Shown here: positions 56,901 to 64,000 of the stretch, one piece after another
Layout: each line of letters starts with the position of its first letter
Numbering within the stretch: position 1 is the first letter of the stretch
Assembly: GCA_021229015.1 (NCBI GenBank)
Contig: CM037785.1
Location: 39,428,766-39,492,765, forward strand
Origin: Solen grandis
Taxonomy: Eukaryota; Mollusca; Bivalvia; Adapedonta; Solenidae
Reading direction: 5' to 3'
DNA length: 64,000 bases
Notes under the pieces: model-generated
What the model saw: the letters and a program-made list of their open reading frames with translations, nothing else
The model's database searches: none
Told to the model about the DNA's origin: nothing
Position numbers and translations under genes: made by a program

Positions 56901-56923
56901 AGCTCACCTGAGCACAACGTGCT
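56901..56923 (+). mobile_element. Solo Helentron-like left terminus (~23 bp)
   Basis: AGCTCACCTGAGCACAACGT followed by GCT is identical to the first bases of the elements at 4871, 27739 and 45654, and then stops. There is no second hairpin arm, core or right end. It is preceded by ATATTT, in keeping with insertion after T. This is either an aborted insertion or the stump left by a deletion. Confidence 0.6.
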
Positions 56924-57513
56924 AATATAGAAAAACAATATCCAACTTGCAAATATTATTTTTTTAAATAATAATGGAAAAGGTGCAATTCTTATAGCTT
57001 GACGTTGATTCGTGAAAGGGGAACATTTTGAATGCAATTGGAATGAACAAGATGCATCGATTTTTTGATAACTTGAATAACAACAAAAATCTTTCTGAGC
57101 AGGCAATGCGAAAATATAAAAAAAGAACAGATATTTCATTTTAAATTACAGTGAATGAAACTTATCAGAAATGATATTTGTTTTACGTGCAGGTTTGACA
57201 GTACGTCTTCATCCCGGGGTACAGTCAATGCCGATACATGGTGTCCTCGTTTAAAGGATAGATTTAAAAAATCTGATTGGTCCATGGAATATATTTCCTC
57301 CATATTCTATCATTCACGTTGAGAACACATTGGCTCAAAAAGTCGTATCGTAAAAATGATTTTGAAACCAAACTTGGGAGATCGCATTTTAACACAACTA
57401 TGACATTGTAAATGGACCAAGTTGTGTGTAAACTGAAAGAAAGAAAAATCCTTAACGTTATTGAGACGAACTTTATCTTATAATGATAATAAAATAATTC
57501 CAATATGTCTCAA
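56924..57513. other. Unique clean spacer
   Basis: No features were recognised. ORFs at 56855-57139 (-) and 57264-57503 (-) lack domain or splice support. Confidence 0.4.
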
Positions 57514-57756
57514 TCGAGTTTGACAACTGCCGGGACTGGCATTATCCGGTTTTATTCGCAGTGAATAAAAATGTAAGTTGTCACTGGTTAGTCAGAATAT
57601 ATAAACAAAATTCATTTTCCCGGGCAAAAGATTTACAACTTTTTTTTTTCAAAGGAAATATTTACTATGACACTGGGTATCAATCATAATGATGTACGTT
57701 GACAACTAAACCTTGATGTACCGGAAGTAGCCTGTCCCGGCAGTTGTCAGGCTCGA
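57514..57756. mobile_element. MITE-like element with ~25-bp terminal inverted repeats
   Basis: TCGAGTTTGACAACTGCCGG (57514 on) pairs with CCGGCAGTTGTCAGGCTCGA (57737-57756). Pairing continues inward through GACTGG/CCTGTC with one mismatch. Internal GTAAGTTGTCACTGG and GTACGTTGACAAC are partial repeats of the same motif. I could not identify a target duplication, so the superfamily is open. Confidence 0.55.
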
Positions 57757-58089
57757 CTGGAACATTATAAACACATTTTTTTCCCTATTTATGAGTCAAA
57801 ACGACACGAGAACCGTCTAGATTCATATTTTAATTTCATTTCAAACGTAAATGAAGAACACTACTGGGTGAAATTTTGCACGAAAAATGCGATATTCAAA
57901 AATTAACCGAAAACAGTGTCCTCCCTCCTTTTTTGAGTGTTACATGATTTAACCCATTCAACTACGAGTCAGCCTTAATTATACGATCTAACGTTCATTT
58001 TATCAATTAGACGTCATTATTTTGCAACGGGATTTTTTATCGTTTTTAAAATGATTACATCTAACCATGCGAAGATCAGAGGTGTGTGT

Positions 58090-58107
58090 GGGGGGGGGGG
58101 GGGGGGG
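58090..58107 (+). repeat. Poly-G tract
   Basis: GTGTGTG runs into about 18 G. It produces a spurious glycine run in the ORF at 58051-58275. Confidence 0.9.
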
Positions 58108-58255
58108 TATGGATTATGCTGTTCTATTGAGAGAAAAGAAGAAAAGACCCCCTGCCCCTTCCCCTCCTTTGAAAAACCCTTGGACCTGGAAAATCTTAAA
58201 AGAAGAGGAAAGTATAGAAGTAACCCTAAGAATATGAGTTTTTGCTGTACATCGT

Positions 58256-58455
58256 TGTTTGTTTGTTGGGTTTAACGTACCACCGACATTATCTCTGACA
58301 TTTTGAGTCTATGCTTAAGCAAGACTGCCACACTGCAGTATCACGTCGTAGACATGTTGCATGACACCACACCCAATCACATTATCCTGACCTTAAACTA
58401 ACCTGTAAATATGCTGAGCGCCCAGAAAAGCACTTCGCGAGTCCTGATTGGAGCA
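58256..58455 (-). mobile_element. tRNA-derived SINE, head missing
   Basis: On the minus strand: body 'GGACTCGCGAAGTGC', 'GGGCGCTCAGCATATTTACAG', 'GGATAATGTGATTGGGTGTGG', 'GATACTGCAGTGTGGCAG', then 'ATGTCGGTGGTACG' and the tail 'TTAAACCCAACAAACAAAC'. It lacks the promoter-bearing head, so it is a dead 5'-truncated copy. Confidence 0.7.
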
Positions 58456-59533
58456 AAGGACTTTCACGAGGGGAAAACTGAGTTATCATAACAAACAAAA
58501 AACATATACACACAAACATCATTTAACAATTCATACGATAAGAATCTATACGATATTATAATTGTTTTACATTTGATTTTATGTTGTGTGCACTTGTATT
58601 TACCTATAGTATTTGTTTAGATTTAACCAGTTACCTCATGAATATGCATGCACAAGTTTTATAACTCTGGTATATGACACAATGGCCTTTTCTTTGCCAT
58701 ACACACACTGTGTAGAATCCTGTTCCGACAATTCCTTTCTGTTCTGGATCTATTTTGTCTGCCAGGGTGTCAATACACGTCTACATATGATATTGTACGT
58801 AGTTTCCCTAAGTTGTCCGTTCATTGAGACAGCCCCTATTTTGTTATCTTGTGTTATCTTGTGTGATGCTTGAGATTCACGATAGTGTCTGATAAAGATC
58901 ATATTTCCCGTAATTTAGAGGAGTGTTCAGACACATCAAAACAAAGCAACTTTCTGAAAATCGTGCAACACAATAAGATATTTTTTGAAAATAATTAAGC
59001 CTTTTTTTCAATGATTTACGAGAGTTGTGGAAATATTTTGTCATTATTTTGTAATAGTTAGACCATAATTAGTGAAATCTTAATTATCAGAAAGGGCGGA
59101 GCGAGCGAGCTCCTTCGTCATTAAGATTAAATTCTCTATAACATTGTTTTAAGGAAGCATTGCCTAACTGATTACATAACTCAAGATATCTCTTTTGTAT
59201 CAAATATTGCACAATTGTTGCTTATAAGTAATAGGAAACCCTTTTGATTTTTGGGTATGTACCTCAAAGGTCAAAGTCACGAGATTATAAGTTGAATTCG
59301 TATTGTCCAACTGACAACTCAAAATCTAATAATTATGCCTCCAAAGGGACTTATGTGCTTATGAGCAGCACTATTGACTTGTTTTTCTTATAATAAACCA
59401 TGAAAAACGTTTGATCTTTTGGTTGTATATTTACTGCCATTGTTACTTGAACTAAAATTTCATACACTTATGTAAAATCATTACAATTCATTTATTTCAG
59501 TGAAAATTTAGTTTCATCATCTTAGTGTTCATA
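58456..59533. other. Unique clean spacer
   Basis: No gene, repeat or RNA feature was recognised. The ORF at 58613-58873 is Cys/Ser/Phe-rich without splice support. Confidence 0.4.
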
Positions 59534-59541
59534 ATTATCAG

Positions 59542-60009
59542 TAGTGGTGAGCGATTAATCATAAAGTCAACGAATCAGTGACGAGCTACTGGTTGACGTG
59601 ACGATGACGAACGAAAAAATATTGTTGACGAATTATTGACCCAAAAAGGGGGTGTTGTTAATATTTCAACGCGCATCTGAATTGGGTAATTTCATTAATT
59701 TGATAATTGTACTTGCAAAGTTGCATTTTGCACATCGTTGGCCTCTGGTTGTAACCTCTTATACTTTTTCTCGGTTTCAATGTTTATACATGTATTTGAA
59801 TTATTTGAGAAATTAACATCTATACCTAATACATATCTATATAATTATATAGTACAGAATACTTTATTTTCATGTTGTACAGTAAGAGAGTTTTAATAGG
59901 CATTTACTCCAAACATGGTATATTTGGTATTAATCATGATTAATCAATTAATCAGTGACTTTTGTCTCTGATTATCGACGAATATTTTTTCGACTGATTC
60001 CAATCACTA
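59542..60009. mobile_element. hAT-like MITE with 8-bp target-site duplication
   Basis: ATTATCAG occurs directly on both sides (59534-59541 and 60010-60017). The ends are TAGTGGTGAGCGATTAATC on the left and, read inward from the right, TAGTGATTGGAATCAGTCG. They share TAGTG and then diverge. An 8-bp target duplication with ends of this kind is typical of hAT transposons. Internal ATTAATCATGATTAATCAAT is palindromic. At 468 bp it cannot encode a transposase, so it is non-autonomous. The match of the duplication is exact; the superfamily is inferred. Confidence 0.7.
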
Positions 60010-60224
60010 ATTATCAGTAGTAAACCTTCACCAAGATAAGTTCTGGACCAAATTTGTGACGAGTCCACATTACAAAGTCTTAACATCATACATATAGTAT
60101 AGCTATATAAGTATTATGGCATATGAGGGGGCATATATGTTTTACAAACATTTCTTGTTTAACTAAACTTTTTCTGACGCACTTAAATAATATTATCATT
60201 TTGTTGTTGTTTTCTGGGTTTCAG

Positions 60225-60335
60225 TAATGCAGGTATACAGTCTGGGGATGTACCTGTATAGAGCATGGCAGTCAGAAGGTTTCCTCACACGAATAAACCT
60301 AGTGGTACTGCCGCGAAAATCTCGATGACCTTAGG
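60225..60335 (+). other. Splice-flanked candidate exon, probably untranslated
   Basis: A T-rich tract ending GGGTTTCAG (to 60224) and a strong donor, TTAGG then GTAAGTC (60336 on), bracket 111 bases. Two frames hit stops early. The third starts with ATG at 60227 and runs 34 codons to TGA near the 3' end. It could be a 5'-UTR exon, an exon of a non-coding RNA, or chance. It lies 17 bases before a Helentron-like right end. Confidence 0.25.
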
Positions 60336-60352
60336 GTAAGTCAGTTATAAAA

Positions 60353-61300
60353 CAAGAGAGTCATAGAGGCCCTGGATCGCTCACCTGAGTATCGGGTTAC
60401 CAAGGAACATCTGTACTAAAACATATTTAAATCTGGCCGTAGTTTTGAAGGAGATGATCTTAAAAGTTTTCATTATGTTTTTCTTTCCGTTGCCATGACA
60501 ACCAGAGTTCTAAATGGATCAGGTTTATTTTAGCATCTTTTGTGAAGGTTCACCCAAGGATCAACCCTGCCAAGTTAAATCAAATTCTGTCCTTCGGTTT
60601 CAGAAATGCCGTTAAAAGTTTTTCACTATATAAATTTTAGGCAAATTAGCCCCGCCCCCTGAAGGCCATTTTTTTACGGATCGGAATGATTTTAGAAATC
60701 TCGGTAGAAAATTACGTAAGGAACATCTGTGTCTAAATCATTAATATGTTAAATCATTTTGAAATCTGACCAATAGTTTTGAAGGAGACGATTTTTAAAG
60801 TTTTCATATTTTTTTTCCTTGCCATGGCCAGAGTTCTACAAGGATCAAGTTTATTTTAGCAACTTTGGGAGGTTCACTCAAGGATCATCCCTGCAAAGTT
60901 TTAATCACATTCTGTCGAGGTTTCATAGGAGATGTCGTTAAAAGTTTTCACTATAAAATTTAAGGCAAATTAGCCCCCACCCCGGCAGCCATGTTTTTTT
61001 ACGGATCAGAATAATTTTAGTCATCTTGGAAGAGGGTAACCCAAGGAACATATTTAATCTGCCCGTTGTTTTTAAGGAGTTTGATTCTTAAAGTTTTTCG
61101 CGTTTTTTTTTCTCTTTCCGTTGCCTTGGCAACCAGAGAACTACATGGATCGGGTTTATTTAAAAGCAACTTTTGTGAAGGTTCACCCAAGGATCATACC
61201 TGGCAAGTTTAATCAAAATTTGTTCAGTGGTTTCAGAGGTTTATGTCGTTTAAAAGAAAATTGTTGACAGGATGCTCAAAAAGCTGTGTTCAAGTGAGCT
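60353..61300 (-). mobile_element. Helentron-like family B element
   Basis: On the minus strand the left end AGCTCACTTGAACACAGCTT starts at 61300. About three ~320 bp units follow ('GAACTCTGGTTGCCATGGCA', 'CTTTGGCAGGG...GATCCTTGGGTGAACC', 'GGGGCGGGGCTAATTTGCC'). The right end reads CTCAGGTGAGCGATCCA then GGGCCTCTATGACTCTCTTGT at 60353; the palindrome is worn. It is clean throughout and is the best reference for the family B core. Confidence 0.7.
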
Positions 61301-61361
61301 AAAAATGGATTATTAGCGTGCCTAGTATTTAGAAAACTAGAGACATGAAAGGCTTTAATAC

Positions 61362-61960
61362 CCATAATCATCATCATATCATCATCATCATCATCATCAT
61401 CCTTTTTGATTATCCAGGCCTTGAATTACTCCTTTTCACAAGGGTTAGGGCCTGGCTGTCCAGTCGGGAGGGGAAAGTATCCCTCCCCATGCCTGGCGAT
61501 CTTGTGGGATGGTACAGTCACCCCTAGGGGGACTCACGATCCCCGTTTCATAGGTCACCCCAAGACAGCTTTTGGTCTGCCTGGAGCCCTTTGGCCAGAA
61601 ATTGCTAAGGTTTACGCACCTGGGATATTCACCCTTGATGCGCTCTACATGGCCAATCCATCTCAGCCTGTTTTTTTTTTCGGAGAAAAATCTGCAATGC
61701 CCTCTAATGTTAAGCTGAGAGAGAAGGGTCTCAAAGAGGACATTCTCTTCGGGTTTTTGACTAGCAGGTCTACCTTATCATGGCTCTGTCATTACGCTGC
61801 AGTTTCCTGAGTGTGGCAGCTAATACAGCCCATGTCTCGGAACCATTTTAGCAGACAGGTCTTAGAAAGAAGAGTAGATACGCCCTTGGTAGCAATTGGC
61901 AGTTGTTTGCTTGCTAGGTTTGGAGGAGCTCTCAAAATTCATTATGAATAATTCTTAGCT
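61362..61960 (-). pseudogene. Degraded 3' end of a non-LTR retrotransposon (LINE) ORF2
   Basis: On the minus strand, broken frames spell the usual C-terminal landmarks of reverse-transcriptase ORFs: GSETWAVLAATLRKLQR (~61844-61794), then RLRWIGHVERI (61670-61638), then PQDRQAWGG, and a stop at 61447-61445. Frameshifts and stops separate them, including an 11-A run near 61671-61681. A (GATGAT)n microsatellite (61362-61400) lies about 45 bases after the stop, like the simple-repeat tails of CR1-, L2- and RTE-type LINEs. The catalytic RT domain is absent, so the copy is 5'-truncated and dead. The clade cannot be set from this tail. Confidence 0.7.
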
Positions 61961-62091
61961 TGAGAGCATCTGGTTAACATGGAAGCCAAGTTCAAGTTCA
62001 TGAACCCACGTGTAATTTTAAATAGACAGAAAAAATGAATTCTCAGTCACGACGAAAGTTTAAAACCGGTTATGTGGTGTATATCTTTTAA

Positions 62092-62330
62092 CCCTTTCCC
62101 TCATAGAGGACTCCATGAAAAGACCTATGCGAACAGCATAAACCCAGATCAGCCTGTGAGTAACTCGCAGGCTGTCGGGTTTTTATGCTGTTCGCTGCTC
62201 CTCAGTGGGTCTGGAAATGAGGATTTTGTAATTAAATTTGGAAAGGGTTTTAACTGTGGTTTTCTGCAGATCAGGCTTTATGTGATACCTTTTGGGAGTG
62301 CGTCAAAATGAGTCTATATGAGGGAAAGGG
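62092..62330. mobile_element. piggyBac-like MITE with TTAA target sites
   Basis: TTAA lies on both sides (62088-62091 and 62331-62334). The terminal inverted repeats begin CCCTTTCCCTCATAGAGGAC on the left and CCCTTTCCCTCATATAGACT on the inward-read right end. Inside, GCGAACAGCATAAACCCAGA.. pairs with ..CGGGTTTTTATGCTGTTCGC around GTGAGTAACTCGC. TTAA duplication with CCC-starting ends is typical of piggyBac. At 239 bp it has no transposase. The ORF at 62072-62311 reads across it. Confidence 0.75.
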
Positions 62331-62572
62331 TTAAAGGTCTCTCGAAACTTGCACTAAAAACCTTATCTCAAAGCGCCGAGAGGAGTGGGTTTTAATGTTC
62401 TTATGACGCTTCTATTTTGTGTCTTAAAGTAAATTCAAGAAAGGAGGATATAATTTTCAAGCAATGTCATTTTTTATTATCAGAGCGGTGGGTTTTTTAA
62501 TGAACTCGAGTTATGATTACCCGATACATGCAAAAATTTACGGTTGTGTTATTATATACATTTATATTATAG

Positions 62573-62599
62573 AGAAAAGAGAGAGAGAGAGAGAGAGAA
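62573..62599 (+). repeat. (GA)n microsatellite
   Basis: About ten GA units just ahead of the long C tract. Confidence 0.9.
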
Positions 62600-62621
62600 T
62601 ATGTATTGCCCCTCTCTTTTC

Positions 62622-62646
62622 TCCCCCTCCCCCCCCCCCCCCCCCC

Positions 62647-62728
<82 letters not shown>

Positions 62729-62729
62729 A

Positions 62730-62755
<26 letters not shown>
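62622..62755 (+). repeat. Poly-C tract of about 130 bp
   Basis: Almost pure C with a T at ~62647 and an A at ~62729, then CT-rich sequence to 62783. It creates overlapping poly-Pro and poly-Gly ORFs on both strands, none of which is a gene. The true length is probably not reliable. Confidence 0.9.
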
Positions 62756-62763
<8 letters not shown>

Positions 62764-62783
62764 CTCTACTCTCTCTCCCCTCT

Positions 62784-63468
62784 CTGGTTCATGAATTTTT
62801 TATCTTACATAAGTTTAGGGTATTTCAATCAAAAGGAAGCAGATATGAAACAAAAACGTATAAGAGTGTGTCATATCTAGGAGTTCAATCATAATTCTAA
62901 AATTATAGGATTAAAATGTGATTTTACGGTTGGTCATTGCCTCTTCCTCAATGTGCCAAATAGCATGAAGTGCTGAATGATTAACAAGAAAAGATTAAAA
63001 CAAAATATTTTAATGGACGGCCTATAATAAACATACTGCCCCCCTCTTTTTCTCTTTTCTACTGTTTTGACCTTATAGTCTTTCCCGTCTATGCACAGAA
63101 CCTTCATATTAAAAAAATGACCTCTCTTATTATTTGGCTTATTTTATATAGAGAGGCAGTTATTATTTTATCAATTTTTCTGCACGAGTCCCGGGTCTCA
63201 CTTTGCTTAAAAAATATGACTCCCGATTCAGAAGCATTGTCCATATATTTTATGCATCTTGAGGATGCACTGAAATTTAAACTTTGAATCCTGACAGCGA
63301 AAACATTACATCTAAGATGATGAATGCATGGGTAAAAAAAATCACTAGAGTGGTCGATTTTTTTAAAAATTAAGAATTATATTTTAAAAAATTGACCTCT
63401 CCATATATTATTTATACATAAAGAGGTCGATTTTTTAAAGTTTTTATTTATTTTATTTTATTTATTTA
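62784..63468. other. Spacer with one hairpin
   Basis: TTTAAAAAATTGACCTCT (~63382-63399) pairs with AGAGGTCGATTTTTTAAA (~63422-63439) with one mismatch, and a third copy of the motif (TGGTCGATTTTTTTAAAAA) lies at ~63351. No gene was recognised. Confidence 0.4.
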
Positions 63469-63470
63469 TT

Positions 63471-63472
<2 letters not shown>

Positions 63473-63515
<43 letters not shown>

Positions 63516-63712
63516 GTTTATGTTTATCAAAAGGAAGCAAATACAAATTAACAAAAGCAAAATATTGGATGTATAAAACTAGTACTTAAAACAGACTATA
63601 AAATATAACAATAAGAAAAAAAAGTCCCGGCTGGTATCGAACTCATGACATCATGAGGGGAAAAAAGTACTGATTGACGCTCTTACAGATTGAGCTAATT
63701 CGCAAAATGTGA
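63473..63712 (-). mobile_element. Short SINE-like retroposon with tRNA-like head and A tail
   Basis: On the minus strand the head reads GCGAATTAGCTCAATCTGTA AGAGCG (A box like, ~63703-63680), then CATGAGTTCGATACCAGCC (B box, ~63650-63632). A ~110 bp body follows, ending in GATAAACATAAACC and a 42-base A run (T on the plus strand, 63473-63514). The layout of tRNA-like head, body and A tail fits a recent SINE. Its body differs from the SINE at 53653-53941. It could also be a retroposed tRNA pseudogene. Confidence 0.55.
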
Positions 63713-64000
63713 AACGAGGGTGAAAATAAGGCTATTTTATTAGGTAATCAAAACAGCTCACTTCACATACAATTTTACTGTATTAACTACACCAAACGTT
63801 CTTTATATTACGGTTACTATTAACAAGATAAACATTACGCATTACTTCTTCCAACCATCCCCGTAATAATTAAATACTGTGTTAAATTACAAGCTCAATA
63901 GAGAAGACATGAAATGTGCAAAGTCCAGACCGACGAGCCCAAGCGATAAGTAGGTCATGGCCTTATATTTAAAAAACATCATTAAAATAAAACATCTACT

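Noticed and set aside
61345..61810. Plus-strand ORFs over the LINE remnant
   Set aside because: The conserved reverse-transcriptase landmarks are on the minus strand; the plus-strand frames are shadows.
62464..62894. Overlapping ORFs encoding poly-proline and poly-glycine on both strands
   Set aside because: They are translations of the poly-C tract in every frame.
1..64000. Viral or toxin genes
   Set aside because: No frame on either strand shows recognisable viral or toxin domains.

Overview
The window looks like intergenic or intronic DNA from a bivalve mollusc. It is AT-rich, almost free of genes, and packed with short non-autonomous transposons. Many end in AGCTCACCTGAG at the left and GGGCCATCATGGCCC followed by TCTTGTT at the right. 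tRNA-derived SINEs carry the CGTTAAACCCAACAAAC tail that I associate with molluscs. The species cannot be fixed from the sequence. I see no rRNA gene, no CRISPR, no bacterial-type operon and no intact transposase or reverse transcriptase.

Only one protein-coding exon is convincing: 2000-2202 (+). It encodes an acidic luminal stretch, one membrane span and the start of a cytosolic tail, resembling the trans-Golgi network protein TGN38/TGOLN2. Its neighbouring exons were not found, so part of the downstream sequence is probably its intron. Two weak exon candidates lie at 38253-38378 and 60225-60335.

The main content is one superfamily of Helentron-like (Helitron2/HINE, 'pearl'-type) elements. 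Each has a left end with a hairpin, a core of tandem repeats, an inverted copy of the left end, a palindromic right hairpin, and then TCTTGTT. The cores differ between copies while the ends are shared. I label the families by core: A (~162 bp unit), B (~330-350 bp), C (~150 bp), D and D2 (~142 bp), E, F, H, a host family I (~155 bp) and family G. Complete or near-complete copies lie at 3217-4350, 4871-6880, 9241-10083, 12375-16825 (with two further elements nested inside), 21519-22740, 24720-26256, 27739-29062, 45654-46467, 52071-52946 (-) and 60353-61300 (-).

Layout: 1-2000, element remnants, a poly-G tract and a 22-bp minisatellite leading to the exon. 2.5-17 kb, a dense series of clean elements. 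17.2-48.5 kb, poorly resolved sequence in which single bases are replaced by their neighbours, so ORFs there mean little; it contains noisy elements, SINEs and an inverted duplication (about 30.4-33.9 kb against 44.8-47.8 kb) whose two copies carry different insertions. 48473-48572, an assembly gap of 100 N. 51-64 kb, clean sequence with SINEs, a hAT-like MITE, a piggyBac-like MITE with TTAA target sites, a degraded LINE 3' end, fold-back elements and long homopolymers.

There is no gene pathway to describe. The interest lies in transposon architecture, nesting and the nuclear-receptor-like half-sites carried in several cores.
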